Source of the DNA: Nereocystis luetkeana
Lineage: Eukaryota > Sar > Phaeophyceae > Laminariales > Laminariaceae
Reading direction: 5' to 3'
Assembly: GCA_031213475.1 (NCBI GenBank)
Contig: JARUPZ010000018.1
Span: 4,060,680-4,124,679 of the forward strand
DNA: 64,000 nt
The position numbers were made by a program, and so were the translations under genes. Shown here piece by piece: positions 50,110-61,194 of the stretch (the first letter of the stretch is position 1; every line of letters starts with the position of its first letter). Under the pieces are notes generated by a model. That model was not told the DNA's origin. It ran no database searches and was given only the letters and a program-made list of their open reading frames with translations.

Positions 50110-50870
50110 AACAGGAGGAGGAGGAGGAGAACGAGGAAGGAGGAAGAGGGAGGAGGGCTGTGTGGGCCTTGATTCAGCTTCGTTGTTCGACACAATGGTT
50201 GAAATATACTTGTACTTGACTTTGAACACCAGCTCTAACCCCAAACACCAACCCCGATCATGTGGGAATGTTCTCGGAAATTTGTCGGCACTAAGATTTG
50301 ACGAGGGATTACTGTGAGGACTACCAAGCATTTCATGGAAGCCGGGTCAAGCGGAAAATATTACCGCGGGGAGGAGGTGGGGGGAGTGAGAGGAAGCGGA
50401 GGAGAATTCGAAGTTTTCGAAGACCTGCCTCCGTGTTTATTGTGAAAAAAAAAACAAGTTTATACTAGGGGGGAAGGAACGGGACAGCTTTAGCTTCCAC
50501 GCCGCTGCGTCGTCGCCTGCTCGACGTCAGCTCCCATGATCGATGAACCGAATAAAAGACGTGTCCATCGGCCTATCACGGTGTCGGTTGTAACTGGTAT
50601 TTTAGGAGTGACTCGACCAACGCGCAAGCAATAGGCAACACAGCACGAATAGCTTAGCCGCGTGTGCGTTCTCACCCGCCAACAACATGAACAAAAACAA
50701 TACCGACCAAACGGCAGCAGGTGCCGGCACTTCAGAAACACCAAACATTTTTTGGACTATAATCTGGGCTGCCACTCGTGATCGCGTGCCGACTCCTCGT
50801 TGTCGGCAATCACCTCGAAAGCAGCAGCACCAATGGCAACAACACCAACACTAACACTAACACCAACACC
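50110..50870. other. Upstream of gene A exon 1, no feature recognised
   Basis: GA-rich tracts near 50110-50155 and 50370-50410. A first exon of gene A may be hidden here or further upstream, but no ATG frame ending in a phase-1 donor stands out. Confidence 0.3.
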
Positions 50871-50877
50871 AACACTA

Positions 50878-51066
50878 TTACGGAGGACCATAGTTAATAG
50901 GACCAAATATTGTTAGTAGAAATGGTTAAATATATAGGTTTTTATGTATAGCACACCTGGTGTGGTATACATAGAAACCTATATGTTTGTGGTATACATT
51001 AAAAACCTATATATTTAACAATTTCTACTAACAATGTTTGGTCCTATTAACTATGGTCCCCCGTAA
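50878..51066. mobile_element. MITE-2 copy, long form (189 bp)
   Basis: Same termini as the 105-bp copies. The interior is expanded by an inverted repeat of GTTAAATATATAGGTTTTTA around ACACCTGGTGTGG, so the whole element is close to a perfect palindrome. Confidence 0.8.
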
Positions 51067-51089
51067 TAACACTTCTAATCATACTACCA

Positions 51090-51940
51090 CCACCACCACC
51101 ACCACCAACAGCAACGAAAAAAAACGACGCGAGCTGCGCCCTATATGCAGCGTGCAAACTGAGCAGGACTCTAATGAGGACTCCAAGGATAGTGTCGTTT
51201 ACTACTCTCTAGGGGGGTGCACAAACAACCCTACATTGTCGAAAAGAGGCGAGAAACCCCTCCTAGTGTTTTGCTTCCGCATGTAGGTGCTGTTGCCGTC
51301 GTTGTTGACATTTTAGTCGTCGTCTTTTCCAAATTGTCATTACACATAGCTGGTTGCCGATACGTCATTGTTGTTGTCGTTGCTACTGTCTGCTGCCGTT
51401 ACCTACTGTTGCTGCTATCGCCAAGTCTGTTATTCATAGGACACTTCGAGCGCGTCCAGCCCTCGTTTGACTTTGTTGTATATGCTGGTTATAGTTCAGG
51501 GGGGCGGGCATTCAAGGGGCCAAACGGCGGTCTCTTAGATATCAGAACAACCATAGGTTATTGTTGATGCTGCATATTGCCCCGCAACACCCCGCTCGAG
51601 CGGGGAAAAAAATCATTTCCCCCCACACAAAACATCCCGCTACACCCCTGCACACGAAGGCAGGTAGGCAGGCTAGCAGGAGCGTAGGCAGGCAGGCAGG
51701 CGTCCCACCTTTCGAATGAAAGTCCCGCGCGATGTTGCCGTTTTCACCAAGGGCCGCCCTTCCCTCATCATGGCGGTAAAATAACCCCGTGTGAACCGTC
51801 TCCTCAACCTTGCGGAAAGCTTTTTTATGCTGCGTTCGCCACGGCGAAAGAAGCGCGGAAAAAAGAACATAATAACGGCGGGCGCGGAAGCGGAATCCAA
51901 TAAGGCAGAAGCGCGGGGTAATAACAAAACAACAGAGGGT
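51090..51940. other. No gene recognised
   Basis: Short ACC repeat at 51088-51109 and a GGCAGGCAGGC run near 51655-51700. Frames of up to 141 codons show no domain. Confidence 0.3.
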
Positions 51941-51941
51941 G

Positions 51942-52525
51942 TGGCAGCGGAGTTCAATAAGCGACACAGGCGGTTGCGTTCATCGAGCGTGAGGGCGAAG
52001 AGAAGGCGACGGAACGCGAGGGGTATTGGTAGAGGCGCTCGGCGTTCATTAGTCGACGCAGGCGTTCATCGAGCGGGACGGTCAGGAGAAGGGGAAGGGA
52101 CGCGAGGCACGAGGGATAGCAACAACAGCCTTTGACCCATTAACTTATTTCTTATTTTTTATTATGCTACCGTTTTCGGGCTTTGATATCTGGTATGCGA
52201 TAAAAGCGCGATTGCGTTTGCGTAGTAATGTGACTTTTCTGCGATTTTTGAGACTTCGCTAACCAAAATCCGATGACGCACTTGTGTGGCCTACTTGAAA
52301 ACTTCTAATGGGTCAAAATAAAAAAACAATAGAAGGCACGGCAGCGGAGTTCGATAAGCGACACAGGCGTTCATCAAGCCGGAGGGCGGGTAAAAGGGGA
52401 CAGGACGCGAGGGAAACTAACAAGTACCTGATATGCTATTAATAATAAAGGGCGCAGCCGCGGAGTTCATTAAGCGACGCAAGCGTTCATCGGGCGGGGA
52501 GGCGGGGATAAGGGCACAAGGACTG
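51942..52525 (+). repeat. Four spaced copies of an approximately 70-bp unit
   Basis: GCAGCGGAGTTCAATAAGCG, then ACACAGGCGTTCATC, GAGCG and GGGACGCGAGG recur near 51942, 52045 (partial), 52338 and 52450. The Arg-rich plus-strand frame at 51791-52135 is read through two of them. Confidence 0.55.
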
Positions 52526-52529
52526 CTAG

Positions 52530-54190
52530 TCAAGGTTTAACGTGGTAAATCGACCGGACGAAAACGACGGGAAAACCGTGACGGGAAGGTAATTCCGCCT
52601 TGTTTGCTTTCCCATCATCCCGTCCCTGCTTCAAACCCGTCGCAGCACTACGCCTGTACGTCGCCAGCATGCACGCTGTAGGTTTTTGCTCTAGCTGTAG
52701 AAGTATTGATCGTCCGTCGTAAGCGAAGCTGGTTGGTATTGTTGAGACGCGGTAAGAAGTGATAATACCTTGTTGCGGCACAGCAACAGATATCCACAGG
52801 AAAATATGCCGGAGTCGGAAATGCCCAGGAGACATGAACGCTAATGTAGACTCTGCGATGACAGTATACTTGGTAGTTAGAACATATTTGCGTGAGTATC
52901 CTTACAATATTAAATGCACTACGAGTAAGGTGATGACGTCCGTTTCGATCTTCAATTGCGCCGTTTTTAGTTTGCTCTGCGGAACACCGGCTCTCCCAAG
53001 CGCCGCCCGACCTCCCGTCGCCGGGCGCCCGTGCCAAGCGCCATCCGACACAGCAATCCTTGGTGTTCCACGGGCGAAAGAACGGGCGCCGCCACCAAAC
53101 TCCGTGAGCGTGGAGCGTCGACAGGTCCTCCAGGAGATAGATTGCTTGTGGCCCACCCAGGGGCAGTTCGCTTGAGTCCCCCGAGACGGGGATGGTTCCA
53201 AAAAATGTCGGAGGCGTTTTCGAACCAATCGTTGTGTGCCCCCTGCTGGTCAGTGGTTTCCATTTACATGCGCGCGTTTCGTTTTCGAGAATTAAATAAT
53301 ATCCTCTCCTCCCGCGGATTTAGTTTTTGTATCCCGCTGTTTGTTTGTTTTGCCAAGACGTTTACCACGTACGTGATCATCCGTGCGTATGGTCCGTACG
53401 TACAGAGTCGTGCTTTCTCTCACACCAGCAGACATTATTTTCGGAGACCCAGCGGCTTGCTGGCAAGAGTCGACCCCACCACACCGGAGCCGAGGCCGTA
53501 TCGTACCGGCCCTGCTGGCGTATCAGCGGCCGTTCCACTAGTACACATAGAGGTAGAATAGTGATCAGAAGTCCCGCTCACCATGCTCTGGATTATCAGC
53601 GGTGTCTTGGGGGCCGCTGGATGTAGTTCTCACGTCGATTTTCCTCGATCGAGCCCCAAAGGCATTAGCGAGCCACCACACACCGCCCTCCTGAAGCAGG
53701 CCTTGCCGACAGAGCCCTGTGTAACTGCCGAGCGCGACGTGAACAAGGGGGCGGGGCTGACATGAAAGCGAAGTCAGTATTGCGACGGTGTTATGTCTGT
53801 GCTACACACACCCCTTCAGGGGCCCAGCGATTGCAAAAAAAAATAGCCTTCGTTTTGGTCCTAAAATAATCCGCCTACATTGATACTATTGGTAATACTG
53901 CATCAATATACCGTGGTACATAACACGATCGCGTATTATAGCAGTACAGTCAGTAGCATTATGCTGCGTCCGTAGCGTACAGCTCCTGGCAATATCGTAC
54001 ATGCTGGTGCATACTTGAAGGTATAGTTCGGTTCCCATGCACCTGGCGCTATGCCGAACCTGAAGCAAGGGAGTAATATTGAGCCGACCGATGCTGTCGT
54101 CGTCTCTTTTGTTTTCGTCATTTCTCGTCCCCGTGGAGCCCGTAAGGGTCGAATAATAAGAACTGCCGGGTATGACTTAAGAACCTCTGT
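52530..54190. other. No gene recognised
   Basis: The 176-codon plus frame at 53031-53561 and the minus frames overlapping it have no recognisable motif. No repeat family was identified. Confidence 0.25.
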
Positions 54191-54214
54191 TTTACCCCCT
54201 CTGGGACCCCTTTG

Positions 54215-54440
54215 AGTAGCGACCAAAACAATGCCTGGTGTCTTTGCTTGTTGGAGATACCAAACGTCCACGAGCAGCGCGAGAGCGTCCCACAGGAGTA
54301 CACGGGTGGAATCATGTTGATGCCGCGCCTTCGCCGCGCGACTTCCTCAACCATCGTAACTCGGACGCCAGTTTGTGCCATCCCTCAGCCACGCAGCGGC
54401 CGGTACTACGTTGCTGTTCTCGTCAATCTGTATCGCTAGT
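54215..54440 (-). repeat. Dispersed repeat R3, copy 3
   Basis: On the minus strand: ATTGACGAGAACAGCAACG, GGCTGAGGGATGGCACAAAC, TGGCGTCCGAGTTACGATGG and GTTTTGGTCGCTACTC, matching the order of the copies at 4440 and 41609. Confidence 0.5.
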
Positions 54441-54558
54441 TTTGTCCATGGAAGGAGGCGACAACTTCGCGTTGGTTGTTCTTCATCGTAGTTTAACCGT
54501 GCACTCCGTCCGGAAAATAGAGAGACAATTTTGGATACTGTACTTATGAGCAGTAATT

Positions 54559-54739
54559 GTCCCTGTATAGTGCCGGTATGCGCCTGCCAACAAATACCCG
54601 CGCTATATGTATACCGTAAACCGGCACTAATTACTCCGCACACTGCTACACTGGCGAATCCCACCGGTGTGCCAAGCGGTTTTACATTCTCCATGTATAG
54701 CGGCCAGCCTGCACTACTCAGCCGGCATTGCAGAGGGAC
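54559..54739. mobile_element. MITE-3 copy, 181 bp
   Basis: GTCCCTGTATAGTGCCGGTA at the left, GCCGGCATTGCAGAGGGAC at the right. TATGCGCCTGCCAAC and CCGCGCTATATG inside match the copy at 42869. Confidence 0.75.
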
Positions 54740-55046
54740 TGCTATACCGCATTTAAAACGCTGAACGGTCCACGAAAACATTTAGAGACCGTTTGTTTGG
54801 ATGTTCAAAAATGTTCCATGCTTGTATATATCTGTGAAAGTATCCGGACAGAGTGGTACTTTTGTAGCAGTGATACCGGTAGCGATGTGCCAGCCACCTG
54901 CGGCTTGATATGGCTGTCTAACGCTCTGGAAGGAAATGTCAGGACCGTTGAGGTGTTAGTATGAGTGTAGAGCGGGCCCTTACATTTCCGTACAGAGATG
55001 CAGATTCAGGTAATACCCTCCTCCCCCTTTTGTGGCCAAGCGCGCG

Positions 55047-55580
55047 GGGGGGAGGGGGGGCGTACTCGATAGGAAAGATGTACTCGATCTCATGCATGGC
55101 CGTAGTCGTATGACCATACGCCCTCGCATCCCTATAATGCCGGGACGGAGCATGTCGGGTTTTCACCGACCAGGCAGACATTGCTTGCACCAAGCGCGAA
55201 GCGAAACGTGAGGTGTCCGGCAAGTCGCATGAAGGGTGGGCTGCATTTTACTAAGAACCGCTTGTGAGGCGGACTTGCATATGGCTGACAGCTTCAATGA
55301 GTTAATTTAATTTCCCGGTGTAGGCATTTCCAGAGACAGCAATGGGAGTACTATTTAACTGCGTCTTGGGTGCCTTACCTTGAACACTACGTGATACGAT
55401 CAATTCCCTTGTGCGGAGTAAAGGTTCTTCACCTCGCACAAATGATCTAACTCGACAACCAGCTGCGGGCGTCCGCCAAAAAAAAAAAAAAAAACGGTAC
55501 CCTGGTTGTCTAGCTCACGTAGTGAGCGGCATGTTTTACAGCGTCGTTGCCAACCGACGCCAACCCAACCTATATAAAAT
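55047..55580 (-). mobile_element. SINE-C copy, full length
   Basis: From the G-rich tail and GCGTACTCGATAGGAAAG to GACGCCAACCCAACCTATA. It contains a small insertion, GCGAAGCGAAACGTGAGG, in the otherwise invariant block. Isolated, not tandem. Confidence 0.8.
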
Positions 55581-55599
55581 AGGGGGGGGGGCGCGCGGG

Positions 55600-56980
55600 G
55601 GGGGGTAGAGAAAACAGGTGCCAGCGCGTGACCCAGCCTGTCTCGAATCCAATTTTGACGAGCCGCCAAAGACGCCTGCCGCAAATTCAACTATTAATAT
55701 GACGAGCTGGCAAGACGCCCACACCCCATACCGAGCACCCACACTTTTTCTTTTTTTTTTTTTCCCGGCACGTTATTGGGGGGCTATCGGTACCGTGGCG
55801 CAGGAGGGTGCACAAGCAAGGGTCCTCACTTTTGACTACAACTTTTGGGGGGGGGGGCATGCCCCCGCCATTCTTCTATGTTTATTTCGTACCCCTTTTT
55901 TTATTAAGATTTTCCCCCATTAGACCGCGAAAAAAACATGCCTCGTATGCCTTTCTGTAGGGCTTCGGTACTGGGCCAGTATCTGCCCGCAGTCCACTGG
56001 TCCTGGCAGTGCTTCTCTCCCGGTGAGGGAGATGCCAGCATTCCAAGATATTGACAGTATACGTACGTCCCACTAAAACGCCTCATATTATAGTACAGCC
56101 GAAACCAATCGAGAAGAGAGAGAGCAGTCGGCAGCATTCCGTCCACGCCTGTGTTATCATGCATTGCGTTCGCATTTTCAAGTTGCATTCTTGCAGAGTC
56201 AAAATTCACCACACCCCTGGCCCAAGCATTGCCTTTCAGACGGTATATACGGCCCTAAAATCTACCAGGTACATATTTTTTAAACTCTAATCGTACTCGT
56301 AGTGACGCCGAATCGCATAAAAACGAGCCTCCGGCAGGGGGTTCCCAGAGGGGCCCTCCGGGAACACCCCCGGCGGGGCCCCCCCGCAACCAAAAGGTTG
56401 GATCAAGCATAACACGGGTGATAAGATAACCACCCGCTAGGACGATTTTCAGGGCCGATGTTCTCCAAAACCTAGAGAGCACGCACACACACAACGGAAA
56501 CCATGTTCCTGAGCTTTGCGTAAACCTCAGCCGCTTGTTATCCATAATTTGTTTTAAACCAGGGCATGCGAAAACGCAAAACTTCATTGTGATTCTTACT
56601 CCCCCCCCCGCCCCCGATTTGAGGACAAAGTGCTTAACTATCTGATGACCAACGCCCCAACAGGTAGGGTGGACCGTAACTGGACCAAGCCCGACGGGAA
56701 GGCCTCATGGCCTCGGTTTTTGTCAGCGGGTGAGCTCGCGCAAGCCCCACACTACCCGAGGGAGATGACTCTCCCGCGTGGCTATCTCCACCGCACCTGC
56801 CCCTCTCGGGGGTCAGTCAGGTCGGGTCAACGTGCCCAAGCGCCAGTGGCAACAGCAGCCTGTGCTGATGTTACAACGGGATCCATAGGTTAATTCGACA
56901 CACGATACGAAATTGGAACGTGGAAGTGTGGTGAGCTTGAGCTTTATTTTAAACCAATCCGCCGGAGGATGAAAAAAAAG
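55600..56980. other. No gene recognised
   Basis: Includes an 87-codon plus frame at 56630-56893 without a recognised domain and a C run near 56600. Confidence 0.25.
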
Positions 56981-56981
56981 A

Positions 56982-57018
56982 AATCGATCGATTACCCAGC
57001 CCAGGGCAATCCTTGTAA
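56982..57018 (-). mobile_element. SINE-T leader fragment
   Basis: On the minus strand: AAGGATTGCCCTGGGCTGGG and TAATCGATCGATTTC, the leader of the SINE-T units; no A box follows. Confidence 0.5.
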
Positions 57019-57024
57019 CTGGGG

Positions 57025-57294
57025 TTGGCGTTTAAGGATGAGGAGTCTACCAGTGTTTTTGACAGTTCCGTCGAGCAAATCGCGATTTTTCGGCAAATAA
57101 AACCCAGTCCTGATGAGACCCCTTCAAATTTTCGCATAATTTTTGCCGTAATGGCTGGTCTAATGATGGGACTTTATGAGCACCACCATGTTCCTGAATA
57201 TAAGGATCATTGGTATAAAACAAAAAAAAAACGTTATTCCTGTGGACAGAGTACTGGTACCAGCACAGGTATATCATACCTGGTACAAAACTAG
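57025..57294 (+). other. 89-codon open frame, not recognised
   Basis: Protein-like middle part (VEQIAIFRQIKPSPDETPSN, VMAGLMMGLYEHHHVPEY) followed by a low-complexity end. No start context or partner exon. Possibly a transposase relic; no family is claimed. Confidence 0.2.
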
Positions 57295-57446
57295 GATTAG
57301 TTTTTGGCAGGCAAAATAGCTGGTGTCGGTGTGGAGAGCATGCTTCCTCTTCTCTTCCCCTTGAGCGACTGCAAAACCACCTGGCCGTTCTCTAGGGGTC
57401 GCTTCCGCAGGTCACGTGCCTTTTGGCACGTTGGTGTTCACTCCAG

Positions 57447-58106
57447 CTAGTACCGCGCGCGTATCACCTTGCCTCCTGTCGCCGGCCTCGCGACTCTGCT
57501 TGGCCGTGGGGTTAATCGCACGAATTCTCCTAGCAAGCGAAAATGGATATCCTTGTTCTCCCGAAGCTCCTCCAACCGCCCAATGAACTCGAGAGAGAAA
57601 TCAGCCACTTCCACCAACCGCATAGCAGGTGGGATCTGTTCGCGGACCCCTTCCCGCTCGACGAAGTATCCACCCTTTCCACGAAGCCAGTTGTACGCCC
57701 AAGTAAGAATTAGTTCGCTCAGCTCCTTCGCAAAGCGTGCCTGCAACCGGAAGACCGGGTTCCTCAGCATGAAGGCCCCTCGCAGCTACAGTACTTTTGG
57801 AACGGAGTACGTAGCGAGCATATATTCTCCACCGCCCACATGCCAAATATCCAGAGGAGTTTCTCCCAGCGAAGAAAGAGAAGCGTGGCGCCCTCCCGGA
57901 CAACCATATCCATCGCGTCTCGGCAGGCCTGATAAACTTAGTTTTCGATCTTTCCCCTGGAAAAAGCCTCCTCGACCAGATGGTTGAAATGGTTGAACGT
58001 CGCGTTGCATGTGTTCGATCTGCTGATAATCACATGTTGCACCAGGCAGAGCAAAGCAGCCCCACCGAGTGCTCAAAGTCCCACTAGTGCCAACTACCCC
58101 TGCCAA
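57447..58106 (-). pseudogene. Unidentified 220-codon reading frame broken by one TAG
   Basis: Two adjacent frames are in register: 57786-58106 ends ...TYSVPKVL, TAG, and LRGAFMLRNPVFRLQARFAK continues to a stop at 57447. The downstream part looks like a folded helical protein (AKELSELILTWAYNWLRGKG, EVADFSLEFIGRLEELRENK). The upstream part includes GETPLDIWHVGGGEYML. No domain is recognised. It may be a decayed gene or transposon ORF with one nonsense mutation. Confidence 0.4.
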
Positions 58107-58114
58107 GAGGACCC

Positions 58115-58480
58115 GTGAAAGAGGGTTCGGTCAACCCCACAGTGACGGCGAGGTGCAACACGTGCAACGACGCGCAACCGATGCGATGCGCGAGGGTGGG
58201 GGGAGTATCCTACTCAACAGCAGCAGCGGCATCCTCAGCTCCGGCTTCGAGCGTGCCAAGGAAGGCAGCAGCAGCAGCTGCTGCTGCTGTACCATCCAGG
58301 TTCGCCAAACAAGGAAGCAGCGGCGGGACTACCAGGTCCGGCTGAAAGTTAGTGTGCTCAGCGGATGTGCTCAGCGGATGCACTGGCCTGCTGTCGGTCA
58401 TCGCGCAGGAGGGTCTACGAGACAACTCTGCGCTCCGGCGATGCTAACTCACCCCTCTGGAACGCTGGTGCTCTGAGCCC
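58115..58480. other. AGC-repeat-rich segment
   Basis: CAGCAGCAGCAGCTGCTGCTG palindromic run near 58270; alanine-rich frames follow from it. CGGATGTGCTCAG is duplicated at 58358-58380. Confidence 0.4.
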
Positions 58481-58639
58481 CGGCTGCGGTGCGGACCGGC
58501 AACCTCCTCGGCGCTTGTTCACCATTTTTTGTTTTTACAAAAGATGCAGCTCGTAGCTCAAGGCCGCGACGTCGACCCCCGCACAGCTTTTTATTATATT
58601 TTGGAGGGGCAGCACAAGGGTAAGTGAAGAACAAAATCC

Positions 58640-58768
58640 TGACCCCCCCCTCCCCCCCCTCCTCCCCCTCCCCCCCCCCCCCCCCCCCATCCCCCCCCTC
58701 CTCCCGGTCCCCCCCCCTCCTCCCCCTCCTCCCCCTCCCCCCCCTCCCCCCCCCCCCTCGGCCGGCCC
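58640..58768 (+). repeat. CCCCCCTCC low-complexity tract
   Basis: About 130 bp of C runs broken by single T or TCC. The glycine-rich minus-strand frames are artefacts. It may be an expanded poly-C tail, but no SINE-C or LINE body adjoins it. Confidence 0.85.
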
Positions 58769-58799
58769 AATATTGACTTCATTTTTTTTCAAACAAAGT

Positions 58800-59250
58800 A
58801 CCAGGTATGTATTTTGAGGCCTTGTTGACGCCAGTTGGTCAGCAAGACCTTGTCGAAACACACTACATCTAAGCTGTACGTACGTTGTTGTTATGATGTT
58901 GTCCATGTCTTATTGTGTGTTTGCAGCTTGTTTATTCTTGTTTCGTTATTCAATTTTAGTATAGCGTATGTTTTTTTTTCAAGTTTGGTGCAATTACTGT
59001 TGTTCGTTGTCTGGGGCTTCAGCAAAATAATTGGCCTCGTCGACGTTGACACCCGATCCGTCGCCGAAGTTTTTCCCACATCCGCAAACCCGCATCACAT
59101 ATGTACTGCTTCCTTGATTCTGCTTCCCGAAGTGATAATGTTGATAATGTCGCCACCTCTCCTGCTGATTGAAGGTTGATGACGTACGCGCCAATTTCGC
59201 CGACCTTTGTTGGGCAGAGTTAATGGAGCGCGATTGTGTGCTCGCGTGCG
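58800..59250. other. No feature recognised
   Basis: T-rich sequence with one TACCAGGTA at 58799. No repeat or exon seen. Confidence 0.3.
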
Positions 59251-59281
59251 CCGTGACCAAAGAGTGGGCATTTTTTGTTTG

Positions 59282-59310
59282 CTAGACCTGGACCGGCCGA
59301 ACCACCACCC

Positions 59311-59345
<35 letters not shown>

Positions 59346-59548
59346 CCTAGCAGCAGCCCTAGTAGCAGCCGCCCCATCTTTTTTTGATCGCTTGGTGTTG
59401 CAGTAGGTGGCGCCACACAGCCCCAACATCTGGCTTGTCGTTTAGCGGCTTGCGCACAAAGGTTGTGCAAGCATTCCGAGCATTGTTTGTGGCCTGCGCC
59501 GTCAAGCTCAGGATTCTTGCAGCCAGCAGAGACACCACACTGCACCAT
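59282..59548 (-). other. Short ORF with a Cys/His cluster (possible zinc finger), then poly-Leu
   Basis: ATG at 59548 in a GGCCATGG context opens 88 codons. Residues 1-40 carry CGVSAGC, LDGAGH, CSECLHNLC: Cys-x5-Cys, then His, Cys-x2-Cys and a last Cys. This spacing fits a small zinc-binding module of the kind seen at the start of some transposon proteins. The rest is poly-leucine from a (CAG)n tract on the other strand. It could be a first exon with a downstream splice site; no partner was found. Confidence 0.3.
59308..59345 (+). repeat. (CAG)n microsatellite
   Basis: Eleven or so perfect CAG units followed by looser CAGCAGCCCTAG units. Confidence 0.9.
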
Positions 59549-59879
59549 GGCCCGCCAACTCTTGAGGTTGGTTCATTCCCACTTGAATCGGGATGTTTTG
59601 GGGGCCGACACAACCAAAACGGAGGTGTACGTGCGCATGTGTACGCGCGGTTGATAGAAAAGCGAGGGGCGCTCGTCGTGTGCCTCGCACAACATCTCCG
59701 CGTTTTTTCGACGGCTTCAAAAAAACAACTGGTCTCGCCGCGTTTTTTCGACGGTTTCAAAAATACCACAGTATCAGTGCGCAGAATGATTATGTAAATT
59801 GTCCTGTTGACCCGGGCAGCATCCAGGGGAGTCACTGGCCTATACAAGGATATTCTTAACAAGGAAATACATATAGAAT

Positions 59880-60245
59880 ACACGCGAACGGCTTATCATA
59901 AAATTTGGAATTTCAGTAAAAATGGGGTATAGACGAGACATAGTGCGCAGCTTGCAAAGTTGAGTATCAACTATATAGAATCAGTCGGAATCACAGCTGA
60001 CGTATTTGATCATTTTATAAAATTTGTAAATTCAGTAAAAAGTGGGATATAGACTAGAGGTATTACCCAGCTTGCAAAGCTGAGTATCAAGTATGTAATC
60101 AGTCGACTCACAGCTGACGTATTTCATAATTTAATACCGGTAACATATTACGCTAATACTACGCAGCTTGCAAAGCTGAGTATCAGCTATTGAATCCGTT
60201 GGAACTCACAGCTGACGTACTTCACAATTTTATATAATACGCTAT
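59880..60245 (+). repeat. Three tandem units of about 100-120 bp
   Basis: CAGCTTGCAAAG starts at 59949, 60068 and 60166, each followed by TGAGTATCA and then ACTCACAGCTGACGTA. AATTTCAGTAAAAA precedes the first two. The CAGCTTGCAAAG word also heads R4 at 31828 and 32283. Confidence 0.75.
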
Positions 60246-60291
60246 ACGCTACGTACATCATCAGTGGCTTTCAAAACCAGTAGCGGATCCA

Positions 60292-60490
60292 TAGTGGATC
60301 TTCCCGAGAGGCTATTTATTTACGCACTCTGATTGGCTAAGGGGTGTTTTGTAAGCAGCCCAACCAACCTAGTGGTTTTTCAGTAAATGGTTGTCTCCAG
60401 ATAGTGGATCTCGCCGAGGTAGGCTATGTACGCACTCTGATTGGCTAAGGGGTGTTTTGTAAGCGCCCCAACCAACGTAGAGTTTTTGCC
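60292..60490 (+). repeat. Approximately 100-bp direct repeat, two copies
   Basis: ATAGTGGATCTTCCCGAG and ATAGTGGATCTCGCCGAG each lead to ACGCACTCTGATTGGCTAAG, GGGTGTTTTGTAAGC and CCCAACCAAC. Confidence 0.85.
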
Positions 60491-60499
60491 AAGTCACAA

Positions 60500-61190
60500 C
60501 ATCCCGAGCCGACCAAATCGGCCTATTAACAGAACCTTTCCAAGCACAGCAGCATCCAAGCCGGCCGAATCAACCTAGATATTTCACAAGCCACAGCATC
60601 CAAGCACTCGTCACCCCATAGCGTTCGGGTTTTAGGGTTAGGGTTCGGGTTGGGTGGTCGACTTTAGGCACCACGGCCAAAACCCCTGGAAATATTCACT
60701 ATCACCAGAGTGTAACCACGGCTCCTTTCGAAACAGAGCCTCGTGGTGTACTGAGCTCGCGAGTCACCTGCTGTGCCTTCGTCTACGTAGCCTAGGCTGC
60801 TAGATTTTAGGATCAGGTTGCATCAGGCAATGGATCTCAGGCGGGTGCATATTCGCCTATCTATGTATCTGCACCGCAGCCTACTACTGTGCTGTTCCTT
60901 TCATCTCTGAACGCAGAAAGCTCTGATCAATGATGAGGTGACTTGCTGATATCCGCTTCAAGTACTTTCGTCCGCAGCAATCCCCACTCCAAGCTCGAGT
61001 GACTTGTTGTGTGCCTGGTATATAAATTACAGCAGTGTCGAGTTCGTTGTGTCCATAGAATTTAGTATCCTTTCAAAAATAACCGCCCCCCCTCTCGGCC
61101 GGCCCAAAATGAAAAAAGAGGAGTGTGGGCCGAGGATTTTTTTTCACTTACCCTTAGGCGGCATCATCGAACAGTTTTTTCAGGGCTTTC
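60500..61190. other. No feature recognised
   Basis: A short TTTTAGGGTTAGGGTTCGGG stretch lies at 60631. Nothing else stands out. Confidence 0.3.
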
Positions 61191-61194
61191 ACGG

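Noticed and set aside
51791-52135. Arg-rich 114-codon plus frame resembling a basic nuclear protein
   Set aside because: Composed largely of two copies of a dispersed 70-bp repeat.
11289-55300. A recurring peptide, for example RSRMTIDPRIPTMPGR and SGFHRPGRHCLHQARSAVR, that looks like a conserved protein family
   Set aside because: It is a translation of the SINE-C repeat. Copies are on both strands, broken at different places, and the nucleotide sequence is as conserved as the peptide.
60625-60660. Interstitial telomere-like TTTAGGGTTAGGG
   Set aside because: Only two or three imperfect units, too short to call a telomeric tract.
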